Position numbers and translations under genes: made by a program
The notes under the pieces: generated by a model
The model's input: the letters and a program-made list of their open reading frames with translations, nothing else
Databases searched by the model: none
Told to the model about the DNA's origin: nothing
Assembly: GCA_964551335.1 (NCBI GenBank)
Contig: CAZKCO010000017.1
Location: 46,719 to 110,718, forward strand
Origin: Tunicatimonas sp964551335
GTDB taxonomy: Bacteria; Bacteroidota; Bacteroidia; Cytophagales; Cyclobacteriaceae
Direction of reading: 5' to 3'
Length of the DNA: 64,000 bases
Part shown: in pieces, positions 1 to 8,683 of the stretch
Layout: each line of letters opens with the position of its first letter
How positions within the stretch are numbered: position 1 is the first letter of the stretch

Positions 1-1
1 C

Positions 2-787
2 TGGCAAACGACTCCCGATGGACGGGAAGGTTTTCAAAGCATTTTCCTGCGTCGTCGGTTTTCGGTATATCTGATCGACCAACCAAGACGAGGAAAAGCC
101 GGACGCAGCACCGAACCCACGACCATTTCGGCTGCGCCGGATGATCAGCTCTGGTTCGGTATTTTTCGCTTAGGCTTATGGCCTGATTTTTATCCCGGCG
201 TTCAGTTCTACAAAGCACCCGAAGCATTGGAGCAATTTTTCCGGCAAATTACGCCCGACACGGGCCCTTTGGATATAGAAGTAAATATTGATGCGGTATC
301 CGCCCTGTTCAATAAAATTGGGGCTGGCATTCTGGTTACCCATTCACACAGTGGTGGTCAGGGCTGGCTCACGGCTCTCGAGAACGACAACATCAAGGCC
401 ATCGCTTCTTTCGAGCCGGGCAGTAACTTTGTGTTTCCCGAAGGTGAAGTACCCGAACCCATCTCTTATCTGGGCGGTGCCTTGAGTGCCCGAGGTGTTC
501 CTATGACTGAGTTTAAACGCTTAACCGAAATCCCCATCATTATCTATTACGGCGATTACATCCCTGAGCAGCCAGTCGAGAACCCCGGCCAAGAACAGTG
601 GAGGGCTGCTCTGGCTATGGCAAAGCAGTGGCGAGATGTAGTGAATAAGTACGGAGGAGACGTTACACTGGTTCCGCTGCCCGAAGCCGGTTTTAAGGGA
701 AATACTCACTTTCCGATGTCTGATTTGAACAATCTTGATGTTGCTGATCATCTCTCCGCATTCCTAAAAGGTAAGGGGCTAGATTGA
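2..787 (+). CDS. alpha/beta hydrolase, 5'-truncated by window edge
   Basis: The frame is open from base 2, so the N-terminus lies outside the window; about 261 residues are visible. The fold is an alpha/beta hydrolase of the secreted esterase type. A nucleophile elbow SHSGG lies near base 350, an acidic region follows in the GDYIPEQP strand, and the probable catalytic His is in NTHFPMSD near base 705. An early strand RFSVYLIDQPRRGKAGRS is typical of these esterases. The substrate cannot be told. It is followed within 40 bp by a carboxymuconolactone decarboxylase-like gene and then a cupin, suggesting one transcript for a small detoxification or oxidative catabolic set. Confidence 0.85.
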   Translation, partial: WQTTPDGREGFQSIFLRRRFSVYLIDQPRRGKAGRSTEPTTISAAPDDQLWFGIFRLGLWPDFYPGVQFYKAPEALEQFFRQITPDTGPLDIEVNIDAVSALFNKIGAGILVTHSHSGGQGWLTALENDNIKAIASFEPGSNFVFPEGEVPEPISYLGGALSARGVPMTEFKRLTEIPIIIYYGDYIPEQPVENPGQEQWRAALAMAKQWRDVVNKYGGDVTLVPLPEAGFKGNTHFPMSDLNNLDVADHLSAFLKGKGLD

Positions 788-822
788 TTTTTTTAAAACA
801 AACAACTACTAATACGTTACCT

Positions 823-1545
823 ATGAAATTCACCCTATTCACCACCATTCTTGCTTTTCAACTAAGTAGTATCACTGGCTTAATGGCACAAACTAACTCC
901 AACTCGGCATTGGATGCCCAACAGCAAGCCATCGTGATCATCGCCGCCTTTACTGCCCGGGGTGATCTGGAACAACTGCAAGCAGCCTTCAATAATGGGT
1001 TAGATGCGGGCCTGACCATCAACGAAACCAAAGAAGTACTGGTGCATCTGTACGCCTACTGCGGTTTTCCCCGCAGCATTCGCGGACTACAAACCTTAAT
1101 GACAGTTGTGGAAGATCGGCAAGCCGAAGGGATCCAGGATGAAGTGGGCCAAGACGCAACACCGCAAGAAGATGGAGAAAATAAGTACGAAAAAGGGAAA
1201 CTAGTATTAGAAGAACTTTTCGGGCAATCCTTGGATGGGCCTAAAACCGGCTACGCTGCTTTCAGTCCCATCATTGAAGTTTTCTTAAAAGAACATTTGT
1301 TTGCCGACATTTTTGGCCGGGATATTCTTACTTACCAACAGCGAGAGATCACTACTCTATCCGCGCTGCTTAGTATGGGAGGCGTGGAGCCGATGACTCG
1401 GGGACATATGGGCATCGCGTTAAATATAGGCATTACAAACACGCAGTTGGAGCAGTTGATATCCCTTATTGAAGAGCATATAGGCCAAGAGAAGGCTGAG
1501 ACAGGTAGACAGATTCTCTCGCAGGTATTATCCACCCAAGAATAA
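823..1545 (+). CDS. carboxymuconolactone decarboxylase family protein, exported
   Basis: I take the ATG at 823 as start because it gives a clean signal peptide (MKFTLFTTILAFQLSS...MAQ); a TTG at 784 in the same frame would overlap the previous gene and bury that signal. The mature protein has two CMD/AhpD-like helical repeats, about residues 45-105 and 145-230. The first contains LVHLYAYCGFPRS with the single conserved Cys; the second has no Cys, so AhpD-type CxxC disulfide chemistry is unlikely. Secreted CMD proteins are often encoded next to cupins and alpha/beta hydrolases, as here. The reaction is unknown. Confidence 0.85.
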   Translation: MKFTLFTTILAFQLSSITGLMAQTNSNSALDAQQQAIVIIAAFTARGDLEQLQAAFNNGLDAGLTINETKEVLVHLYAYCGFPRSIRGLQTLMTVVEDRQAEGIQDEVGQDATPQEDGENKYEKGKLVLEELFGQSLDGPKTGYAAFSPIIEVFLKEHLFADIFGRDILTYQQREITTLSALLSMGGVEPMTRGHMGIALNIGITNTQLEQLISLIEEHIGQEKAETGRQILSQVLSTQE

Positions 1546-1579
1546 GCGTATTATTTCAACCACTGAAAACAACGTACAA

Positions 1580-2065
1580 ATGAATAAAATGATCAAGTGG
1601 GCACTGACTGTTATAGCCGGCACCCTTGTCTCCTGTAGCAATTCGGATACTCAAGACACAACTATTCAGAGTAGCAAGCCCGAAGCGATAATTTTCCCCA
1701 TAGGGGAAAAAATCACCAACGATAACTTTGTGGGTGCTGCTTGGCTAACCATGCTGATAACTAGCGATAGCATAAATACAAATTCAGTAGGCAGCGTTAC
1801 CTTTGAACCGGGAGCCAGGACGAATTGGCATGAACATCCCGCCGGACAGATTATCATTGCGACTGCTGGTGAAGGCTACTACCAGGAGGAAGGCAGCCCA
1901 AAGAGAGTTCTACATAAAGGAGATGTGGTAAAATGCCCTCCCAATGTACCCCACTGGCACGGGGCTGGTCCCGACCAGGATTTTATTCAAATTGCTATAA
2001 CTGGAAGACAGAACGGGCCTACTGAATGGTCAGAGCCTGTTACAGAAGAAGAATATTTACAGTGA
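1580..2065 (+). CDS. cupin-domain lipoprotein
   Basis: 161 residues. The N-terminus ends in a lipobox-like LVSCSNS, so the protein should be lipid-anchored in the envelope. A single cupin barrel follows, with metal ligands in WHEHPAGQIII (cupin motif 1) and PNVPHWHGAGP (motif 2). This histidine pattern is that of small manganese or iron cupins found beside carboxymuconolactone decarboxylases, some of which have hydroxynitrile-lyase-like activity in other bacteria; that activity is not implied here. It lies 34 bp after the CMD gene, in the same orientation, as the last gene of the operon. Confidence 0.85.
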   Translation: MNKMIKWALTVIAGTLVSCSNSDTQDTTIQSSKPEAIIFPIGEKITNDNFVGAAWLTMLITSDSINTNSVGSVTFEPGARTNWHEHPAGQIIIATAGEGYYQEEGSPKRVLHKGDVVKCPPNVPHWHGAGPDQDFIQIAITGRQNGPTEWSEPVTEEEYLQ

Positions 2066-2162
2066 GGAAAATTTGAAAGAGACTTGTTTCCACTTTTATC
2101 TTTGCCACAGGGAAAACTCAATCTGCACTAGATATGATATTCAAACCCTAGTGTATTCGAGT

Positions 2163-2222
2163 CTCGATTTCGTGTTGGATTGACTACTCCAATCCTAGAG
2201 CATTCGTGACACGAATCCGACA
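2163..2222. repeat. palindromic intergenic repeat
   Basis: The stretch contains nested inverted repeats. GGATTG pairs with CAATCC, ATTCGT with ACGAAT around GAC (near 2202-2216), and an outer CGTGTTGGATT is matched with two mismatches by the complement of AATCCGACAAG. It sits after the cupin gene and lacks a T-run, so it is not a classical terminator. The arrangement looks like a dispersed palindromic element; no second copy was found in this window. Confidence 0.4.
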
Positions 2223-2284
2223 AGCACTTAGCTTTCCTTGAGATACGATAGAACAAAAAAAGCAATGAGTAAATTACACTACCA

Positions 2285-2618
2285 TAAAGATAGAAGAACC
2301 TACCCTAGTGCGTACTTCCTTGGCATTGTGCGTAGCGGTGTGAAATTCCGGTTGGTACGTTCCTTTCTTGAGGGTATCGGGCAATTCGGCGCGTTTAGTG
2401 CTCACCAAAAGCACGACTTGCTCGGCATCGGCTTAATCCCTAAACTTTAATCATTCACCGATGATCTCCAATGTATACCCCAGAGTTATCTGATCGTTGG
2501 TGGTCTTAGATTTCTGATCAAATACCTGTTCAATCAATGGCACGGATACCGAATGAAATATTACCTTTGCCTATACCTTGGTGACCTTTACCGGAGCACC
2601 TAAGGCAATTAACCGGGC
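2285..2618 (-). pseudogene. possible decayed gene remnant, family unknown
   Basis: No intact gene occupies 2066-2620. Read on the minus strand, two segments look like former protein sequence but are broken by stops and a frameshift. One (about 2612-2462) reads FLVARLIALGAPVKVTKV, a stop, then a run including EQVFDQKSKTTNDQ and ending in GYTLEIIGE. The other (about 2435-2285) includes EQVVLLVSTKRAELPDTL and FHTATHNAKEVR. I do not recognise the family. A plus-strand ORF at 2238-2450 covers the same bases but has less protein-like composition and no visible ribosome binding site. Confidence 0.3.
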
Positions 2619-2620
2619 TA

Positions 2621-3949
2621 CTAAAAAATTCCTAAGGCTGATCCTAGCAACGTTGCTAATCCTAAGAAGCTCAAGAATCCCATAATGTCAGTCACAGTGG
2701 TCAGCACGATGGAAGAGGACTGGGCGGGATCTTGGCCAAACGCTTTCAAAACGATGGGTACTACCGCCCCGGAGAAACCCGCAATAACCATAGATAGGAT
2801 CATGGATGTACCGATTACCAAGGCAATACCCAATGATGAGGCCCAAAAATATGCGATGAGGGAGGTGGTAAAGGCTACGGCAACTCCATTGATAAAACCA
2901 ACCGCTACTTCTTTTCGGGCTACACGCCACCACTGCTCAGTTTGGATTTCCCGCAGGGCGAGACCGCGCATGGTAACCGCTAGCGCCTGAGAACCGGTAT
3001 TCCCGGATTGACCCGCTACGACGGGTAAAAATACCGCCAGCACCGTAACCTGGGCAATGGTATCTTCAAATACGCCCACAATAGAAGCAGCCAAGAAGGC
3101 TGTAGCCAGGTTAATCTGTAACCAGGGCAATCTTTTCTTTACCGCAAACCAGGGACTGGACAAAGCCCGCTCTTCCCTACCCGCTCCGAACATGGCGAGC
3201 ACATCTTCCGAAGCATCTTGTTGAGTGGCGGCTATCAGGGTTTCACTTCGTATGATTCCCAGTAGGTTATTATCAAGATCAACTACGGGTAGGTTGATGA
3301 TTTTTCCTTCCTCAAAAAGCATAACTGCCTCTTCGGCAGGAGACATTACCGAAATACTTTCACAAGGTTCCAGTATTTCTTCCAGGGTTGTATCGGGCGA
3401 TGAGATAGCTATGTTCTGGATGAACACCTTGCCCAGTAACTTTCCGCTGCTATCGGTGACGGGTACGCTCAGCACTTTTCGGTCGCCAATCTCCCTGAGC
3501 TTGTCCAGCACCTGGTCAACGGTAGAGCGAGGGCTGAAGGTGATGATGCGGGTATCCATAAGGTAGCCCGCAGCATCGGGGGGATAGGTTAGCATTTCTT
3601 GTATGCCCCTCGCTTTCGCTTCCGGCAGCAGTTTGAGTTTATGTTCGGTAACCTCCGGACTTGTCCTCGATAACAGCTTGGCGGCACCGTAGGTATCAAT
3701 CGCATCAAAGATGGCGATAAACCTATTTTCGTCCATTACCTTAATGACATTAGCCACTACATCAGGCGCCAGATTCAACAGTATATCCTTGGCCACATCT
3801 ACCGGTTGGGCCCTTAGGTAGTCTATTACTTCTTCGGTGGGCAGTGTATTGAAAATTGAAGCTACCTCTTCCGGAAACATATGAATGTACTGGGTAGCTA
3901 ATCGGCTTTTAATCTCCGCTATATCCATAGTGGCTATGTCCATACTCAA
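2621..3949 (-). CDS. mgtE: magnesium transporter MgtE
   Basis: 442 residues, the usual MgtE length. An N-terminal MgtE_N superhelical domain (about 1-130) is followed by a pair of CBS domains (about 135-255) and a C-terminal membrane domain with five helices (about 280-442). The pore signature PVVAGQSGNTGSQAL is intact, and an Asp is present in the last helices (VTDIMGFLSF), where the family has its pore magnesium site. The channel admits Mg2+ and is gated by magnesium binding to the cytoplasmic domains. It is the third gene of a tight operon, 8 bp after the MgtE_N/CBS protein. Confidence 0.95.
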   Translation of the reverse strand: MSMDIATMDIAEIKSRLATQYIHMFPEEVASIFNTLPTEEVIDYLRAQPVDVAKDILLNLAPDVVANVIKVMDENRFIAIFDAIDTYGAAKLLSRTSPEVTEHKLKLLPEAKARGIQEMLTYPPDAAGYLMDTRIITFSPRSTVDQVLDKLREIGDRKVLSVPVTDSSGKLLGKVFIQNIAISSPDTTLEEILEPCESISVMSPAEEAVMLFEEGKIINLPVVDLDNNLLGIIRSETLIAATQQDASEDVLAMFGAGREERALSSPWFAVKKRLPWLQINLATAFLAASIVGVFEDTIAQVTVLAVFLPVVAGQSGNTGSQALAVTMRGLALREIQTEQWWRVARKEVAVGFINGVAVAFTTSLIAYFWASSLGIALVIGTSMILSMVIAGFSGAVVPIVLKAFGQDPAQSSSIVLTTVTDIMGFLSFLGLATLLGSALGIF

Positions 3950-3957
3950 GTTTATTT

Positions 3958-4770
3958 TCAGGGGTTGATATTTTGATCCGAGCTCCCCAAAAGACTGGTT
4001 AGGCCAATCAAATACAGATCACCTAACGCACCGCCAGCCTTGAGGGCTAATTTGTCGGTATTCGCCTTGGTTAGCTCCAGTTTCGTCAACGTACTGCGGG
4101 AAACAACACCCACGAACTGTCCCTCTCCCTTCACCACCGGAAGATAGAGAAATGAGTCATCCCAATTATTCAGCACATCCTTTACCGACATATTGGCAAA
4201 AACCCAGTGTGATACCGGCTTCATTACCGACCGTATAAGTCTTTGGGGTTCGCTTAGTAATAGATCATTCGTTTCAATATATCCGATCAGTGTTTTGGCC
4301 TTATCAAGCACAAATATGACCGGCAAAGCTGCCTCATTAGAAGTTTTGATTGTTGATAAAACCTTTTCTACCGTGCTACTCTCGGACACGGTAACAACAC
4401 CCGGCTCTAAGTGCGCGCCCACTTGATTTTTGCTAAATGTAAGCGCTCGTTTAAGCTGCTTTCTTAAATCCGGTTGAAGCTCCGCCAATATCTGTTTCCG
4501 AAATGAACGGTCAATAATTCTCAGCATGGATTCTGAGACGTCGGTCGGCAGCAATCCGATAATCGTTGCGGCATGGTCGACGGGTACTCTCTCCAGCACC
4601 TTTCCGGCTTTAAAGGGTGCTATGTTCGTCAAGATAACCTCCGATTTGCTGGGAGCCATGCTCTCGATCAATAGGGCTATTTCCTGTATTTCCAACGCTT
4701 CAATAGCTGCTATGGCTATTTCCCGATGACTAATTAGGAACTGATCAATTATACGCTGGTCGTTATTCAT
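3958..4770 (-). CDS. soluble MgtE_N-CBS protein without membrane domain
   Basis: 270 residues. The N-terminal half resembles the MgtE_N superhelix (LLIESMAPSKSEVILTNI, VPVDHAATIIGLLPTDVSE), and residues 110-235 form a CBS pair (VEKVLSTIKTSNEAALPVIF; LNNWDDSFLYLPVVKGEG). No transmembrane segment follows; the protein ends about where the MgtE channel would begin. It overlaps the upstream MscS-like gene by 8 bp and precedes mgtE by 8 bp. I infer a separate cytosolic magnesium or nucleotide sensor for one or both neighbouring channels; that partnership is not shown by sequence. Confidence 0.8.
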   Translation of the reverse strand: MNNDQRIIDQFLISHREIAIAAIEALEIQEIALLIESMAPSKSEVILTNIAPFKAGKVLERVPVDHAATIIGLLPTDVSESMLRIIDRSFRKQILAELQPDLRKQLKRALTFSKNQVGAHLEPGVVTVSESSTVEKVLSTIKTSNEAALPVIFVLDKAKTLIGYIETNDLLLSEPQRLIRSVMKPVSHWVFANMSVKDVLNNWDDSFLYLPVVKGEGQFVGVVSRSTLTKLELTKANTDKLALKAGGALGDLYLIGLTSLLGSSDQNINP

Positions 4771-5575
4771 TTTCGTCTATTCTAACTACGATAACATCAT
4801 TCTCGTTAAACCTTTTGGCCGGAACCACTACCAGACCAGCATTTGTCTCGAGAGAAACCGCATGATCAGAGATTTTAACAACAGTGCCTTCAATATCCCC
4901 GAACCGGATTCGGGTACCAAGTTGATGGGTTTTTCTGAAGTAATAAGACCCCAGAATATTGCTAACAGAGGTTTTAGCCCCCAGTCCAAATGAAAACGAG
5001 GCACCGAATAATAAAGCAGCCAATACGATGAGGAGCAAATCTTCGAGAAAAACAATGTCAACCCCAATCTGATCTACCGCAACGATAGCAGCGACAAACA
5101 GGGTTAGATACCGAACAAGTACGCTCAGATGTTTGCCATTGAACCCTCCGGTTCGGGAGGCAGTTTTTCTGACCAACTCTCCCAGTAGGCGACCGGCGAT
5201 TATTCCAACAAAAATAATGATGACTGCCGCAACAATATTGGGTATATATGCTATAATCTGATCGAGCCAGAAACCCGAAAATTCCAGACCTAAAATTCGT
5301 ATGCAGACTAATATCGCTACCGAAATAATTATCCAGAAAAAGGTACTTGAAATGAATGTGGCCGAGCTTCTAAGATCAATATTTAACGTTGCACCCCGCA
5401 AACCCTGGTTGGCTCTTCGATTGAGATAAAGAATTAATCGTTTTATGGCACTAGCTACAACTCGGCCCAGAAGATAGCCAATCAGAATGGTCACCAAGGC
5501 CATCAATAACCTGGGGGCAAACTCCATTACCTCAGATAGTAAATTTTCCAGATATACGTAAATGTCCTGTTTCAT
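4763..5575 (-). CDS. MscS-family mechanosensitive ion channel
   Basis: 270 residues. There are four to five hydrophobic segments: around 18-40, 75-100, 108-128 and 150-195, the last resembling the pore helix. A short beta domain (FGDIEGTVVKISDHAVSLET, then VVVPAKRFNENDVIVV) matches the MscS middle domain. The large C-terminal alpha/beta domain of E. coli MscS is absent, as in many small bacterial homologues. It is the first gene of the three-gene operon with a soluble MgtE_N/CBS protein and mgtE, so it may be coupled to ionic or osmotic homeostasis. Confidence 0.85.
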   Translation of the reverse strand: MKQDIYVYLENLLSEVMEFAPRLLMALVTILIGYLLGRVVASAIKRLILYLNRRANQGLRGATLNIDLRSSATFISSTFFWIIISVAILVCIRILGLEFSGFWLDQIIAYIPNIVAAVIIIFVGIIAGRLLGELVRKTASRTGGFNGKHLSVLVRYLTLFVAAIVAVDQIGVDIVFLEDLLLIVLAALLFGASFSFGLGAKTSVSNILGSYYFRKTHQLGTRIRFGDIEGTVVKISDHAVSLETNAGLVVVPAKRFNENDVIVVRIDENE

Positions 5576-5696
5576 TCTTTAGTTTTAGGCTACACCAACA
5601 TATCAACGCCCTTAATTTAGGCAATTTCTATGAGTTAGTTTTTAGCTAATGAAATACGAATGCCCTGGCCCAAAAGCCTGATTCAAAAATTAGCGC

Positions 5697-6104
5697 TCAG
5701 CCCTTCCTAAACCGCGACGGACTCATTTGGGTATGTTTTTTTAAGAAGTTGTTGAAGTGCGTGGCTTCGGTAAAACACAGCGTGTAAGCAATTTCCGCCA
5801 CGTTCCCGCCACTATGTTTCAGCAGAATCTTAGCTTCCTGTACCAGGCGCTCGGCAATGACCTGGGAGGTGGTTTTCAGGGAGGCTTCTTTAACCGCCCG
5901 GTTGAGGTGATTGACGTGAACTTTGAGCAGAAAAGCAAGATCGGAAGCCGAACGTAAACCTACCCTTGGGTGGGTATCATCTACGGGAAACTGACGTTCC
6001 AGTAACTCCATGAAAAGCATGGTGATGCGTTGGGCTGAACCCCGCTGGGAGGCATCCCGCTGGGAGGCATTCACGGGTTGTTCTCCGTACTTTTCGGTGG
6101 GCAT
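5697..6104 (-). pseudogene. AraC-family regulator, C-terminal half only
   Basis: Only the DNA-binding half of an AraC regulator remains: two HTH motifs (AEIAYTLCFTEATHFNNFLK is the second) and the C-terminal THFNNFLKKHTQMSPSRFRKG. Residues before the apparent ATG (PYFALKL) are in frame and continue the homology, but a stop lies seven codons upstream, where the sequence joins an unrelated secreted-protein remnant. A deletion therefore seems to have removed the N-terminal sensor domain. A 15-bp tandem duplication adds DASQR/GSAQR-type residues. It may still make a truncated DNA-binding protein. Confidence 0.6.
6041..6070 (-). repeat. 15-bp tandem duplication inside AraC remnant
   Basis: The unit CCCGCTGGGAGGCAT (plus-strand reading) occurs twice back to back, and a degenerate third unit precedes it. 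It inserts extra five-residue blocks between VNASQR and ITMLFMELLERQF, a place where the protein would otherwise run on without a repeat. It keeps frame. Confidence 0.7.
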
Positions 6105-6125
6105 CAGCTTGAGAGCGAAATAAGG

Positions 6126-6338
6126 TCAGCCGCTTTTTGCCGATAGAAACAGAAAAATCAGCGCTGGTTTATCTAGCGAAAATGTAGGAACTAATGAGAG
6201 TCTGTTTTGGGTCAAGAAAATATTCCCCGAAAACTGACTAATGGTTTGAGTGCTTTCTTCGGTCTGAGCGAAAGTAGTATGACTAAACAAGCAAAGCAGC
6301 CAGGTGCTGATGAGCAAGTAGAATTTTTTTATTGGCAT
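6126..6338 (-). pseudogene. N-terminal remnant of an exported protein
   Basis: This starts with a clear signal peptide (MPIKKFYLLISTWLLCLFSH...FAQ) followed by about 45 residues, ISQFSGNIFLTQNRLS and LVPTFSLDKPALIF, then ends abruptly at the junction with the AraC remnant. The segment resembles the start of Bacteroidota envelope proteins in which a beta-barrel follows, but nothing of a barrel is left. I read it as the surviving 5' end of a gene whose remainder was lost in the same deletion that removed the 5' half of the AraC gene. Confidence 0.45.
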
Positions 6339-6449
6339 TTAGTGAGTAAAGTTTTCCTTACAAAGGAGATACATTTACCGCCCCTGATGCTAGCAATTTT
6401 CAAATCTGCGATTACGAAATTCAAACAATTGCTTCGGCAAAAGATCGTA

Positions 6450-7142
6450 CTACCGCAGGTTGAGTAGTTGTTTTACCAATTTGGGAACGCCAATGCTGGC
6501 CGGTTCAGCAATGGCCGTGATGTGGGGTTGAGGATAATAGTCGGGTATACTGGGATCTATGATATAAACTGGAACACCAGCAGGAACTTGGTACAGCAAA
6601 CCGGCCGCCGGATATACCTGCAATGAAGTGCCCACCACCATAAAAATATCAGCTTGAGCGGTCTCCCGCTGAGCCACTTCCATCATCGGCACCATCTCAC
6701 CGAACCAAACTACATTAGGGCGAAGTTGAGAACCCTTATCGCAAAGATCACCCAGCTTTAGCTCCCAGCCATCTATGTCGTACACCAGCGAATCATCTAC
6801 CGAACTGCGCGACTGAAAGATGCTGCCGTGCAGGTGAACAACATTGGTGGAACCCGCTTTCTCGTGCAAATTATCGATATTCTGAGTGACCACCACAACA
6901 TCAAATTCTTCTTCAAGGTCTACCAATGCTTGATGACCCTCATTGGGTTTCACCTGTAGCGCAGCTTTCCGGCGCTGATTGTAGAAATCCAGCACCAGTT
7001 CGGGGTTACTGGCCCAGCCCTGGGGAGTAGCCACTTCCATCACATCGTGCCCCTCCCATAATCCATCGGCATCCCGGAAGGTGGGAATGCCACTTTCGGC
7101 GCTGATACCGGCCCCGCTGAGCACTACAATCCTTTTTCGCAT
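6450..7142 (-). CDS. SIR2-family NAD-dependent protein deacylase
   Basis: 230 residues when started at the ATG at 7142; an upstream start at 7199 would add 19 residues before the conserved Rossmann strand. Motifs: GAGISAESGIPTFRD (NAD binding), TQNIDNLHEKAG, catalytic His in VHLHGS, and VVGTSLQVYPAA. FYNQRR supplies the Tyr-x-x-Arg pair that marks class III sirtuins able to remove acidic acyl groups such as succinyl. Only one Cys is present in the whole protein, so the usual four-Cys zinc site cannot form. The gene is divergent from the efflux adaptor, with about 90 bp between. Confidence 0.9.
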   Translation of the reverse strand: MRKRIVVLSGAGISAESGIPTFRDADGLWEGHDVMEVATPQGWASNPELVLDFYNQRRKAALQVKPNEGHQALVDLEEEFDVVVVTQNIDNLHEKAGSTNVVHLHGSIFQSRSSVDDSLVYDIDGWELKLGDLCDKGSQLRPNVVWFGEMVPMMEVAQRETAQADIFMVVGTSLQVYPAAGLLYQVPAGVPVYIIDPSIPDYYPQPHITAIAEPASIGVPKLVKQLLNLR

Positions 7143-7234
7143 AATAATTTCGGTTTTAGCCCGAACGAATATACATTTGGTGCGTAGAAAGTACAACAAC
7201 TAAATTTTTTCGCTCGTCATCAATTAGCCAATTT

Positions 7235-8593
7235 ATGCCCACCGCCACTCGCCGGAAAAAGAAACGCAATCCCATCGTTATCATTTCCATTGTTGTTGCT
7301 GTAGTTCTTTTCCTGATTTTTGTTGCCCGACAGCTAGGATGGATCGGCGGCCAGGATGCTGTAGAAGTCCGTTTTGCTAAAGCTGAACCCCACACCATTA
7401 TTGAACGAGTAAGTGCTTCCGGTACGCTTCAACCAGTCATGGAGGTGAAGATTTCACCCGAGGTACCCGGTGAAATTATTGAGCTAAACGTTGAGGAAGG
7501 CGACTCAGTGCAGCAGGATCAGTTGCTGGTCCGCATCCGACCCGATAACTTTGAATCAGCATTATCCCGAACGCTGGCTAATCTTAACCAGCAGCGAGCC
7601 AGTTTAGCCCAGGTGCAGGCCCAGGCCGCCAGTGCCCAGGCCCAACTGGAACGAGCCCGGCTGGCCTACGAACGCAACAAAAGATTGTACGACGACCAGG
7701 TAATCTCCGACGCTGACTTTGAACAGTTTCAGAGTGATTTTCAGGTCGCTCAGCAAAGCTATGAGTCGGCTCAGCAAAACGTACAGGCGGCACGCTACGC
7801 GGTACGTAGTGCCGAAGCTACCGTAGATGAAGCCCGGGAGAACCTATCACTAACCAGTATTTACGCTCCAATGGGCGGCATTGTATCTAAACTGGACGTA
7901 GAGCAGGGCGAGCGAGTGGTAGGCACTTCTCAAATGGCTGGTACCGAAATGCTGCGGATTGCGGACCTGAGCCGGATGGAAGTACGGGTTGATGTTAACG
8001 AAAACGATATTATCCGCGTCAGCCTGGGCGATACCGCAATGATTGAGGTAGATGCCTACAGTTACGATAATGAAAGGTTCAAAGGCGTAGTAACTTCCAT
8101 TGCTAACACGGCCAACGAAAAGCTTACCGACGAAGCCGTTACCGAATTTGAGGTACGCATTCGCCTATTGAACGAATCATACTTGGAACTACTGGAATCC
8201 CGCGGGCCTTTCCCCTTCCGGCCGGGTATGACCGCCAGTGTGGATATACTGACTAATAAAAAAGATGACGTACTCGCCGTTCCACTTTCTGCTGTTACTA
8301 CCCGCCCAAAGTCGAACGAAGACGATGATAATGATCCTCAAAGTGAATTCGGCGCCGAGGATGAACTAGATGAGGTAGTATTTCGCAAAGCCGGGGAAGA
8401 GCGAGTAGAAAAAGTAGTGGTAAAAACCGGTATCAGTGATTACGAGTTTATTGAAATTCTGGAGGGACTGGAAGAAGGGGCTGAAATCGTATCCGGACCC
8501 TACATTGCTATCTCTACCCAACTCAAAGACAGTAGCCGGGTAGAGCTAGCCCAAGGCAAAGGGCGAGGTGGGAATAAAGGTGACAATCGCTGA
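7235..8593 (+). CDS. HlyD/MacA-type periplasmic adaptor subunit
   Basis: 452 residues. A basic cytoplasmic tail (ATRRKKKR) precedes one membrane anchor (about 14-34). A lipoyl-like half (VEEGDSVQQDQLLVRI), a long alpha-helical hairpin (about 105-200, rich in Ala, Gln and Glu), the second lipoyl half (IYAPMGGIVSKLDVEQGERV) and beta-barrel/MP domains follow. Such adaptors bridge an inner-membrane ABC or RND transporter to a TolC channel. An acidic insert (EDDDNDPQSEFGAEDELDE, about 365-385) is unusual. No transporter partner is adjacent; the next gene is a nucleoside permease, so the partner is probably elsewhere. Confidence 0.9.
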   Translation: MPTATRRKKKRNPIVIISIVVAVVLFLIFVARQLGWIGGQDAVEVRFAKAEPHTIIERVSASGTLQPVMEVKISPEVPGEIIELNVEEGDSVQQDQLLVRIRPDNFESALSRTLANLNQQRASLAQVQAQAASAQAQLERARLAYERNKRLYDDQVISDADFEQFQSDFQVAQQSYESAQQNVQAARYAVRSAEATVDEARENLSLTSIYAPMGGIVSKLDVEQGERVVGTSQMAGTEMLRIADLSRMEVRVDVNENDIIRVSLGDTAMIEVDAYSYDNERFKGVVTSIANTANEKLTDEAVTEFEVRIRLLNESYLELLESRGPFPFRPGMTASVDILTNKKDDVLAVPLSAVTTRPKSNEDDDNDPQSEFGAEDELDEVVFRKAGEERVEKVVVKTGISDYEFIEILEGLEEGAEIVSGPYIAISTQLKDSSRVELAQGKGRGGNKGDNR

Positions 8594-8683
8594 TTTTGAA
8601 GATAGCTGAAAAATGCGTTAAATTAAGCCTGGCAGCAGCAGGCTGTAGTCAGTTTAAGTTCAATCTAACCTTCAGCTACTTTT

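Noticed and set aside
2238..2450. 70-codon plus-strand ORF
   Set aside because: The opposite strand reads more like a former protein; there is no ribosome binding site.
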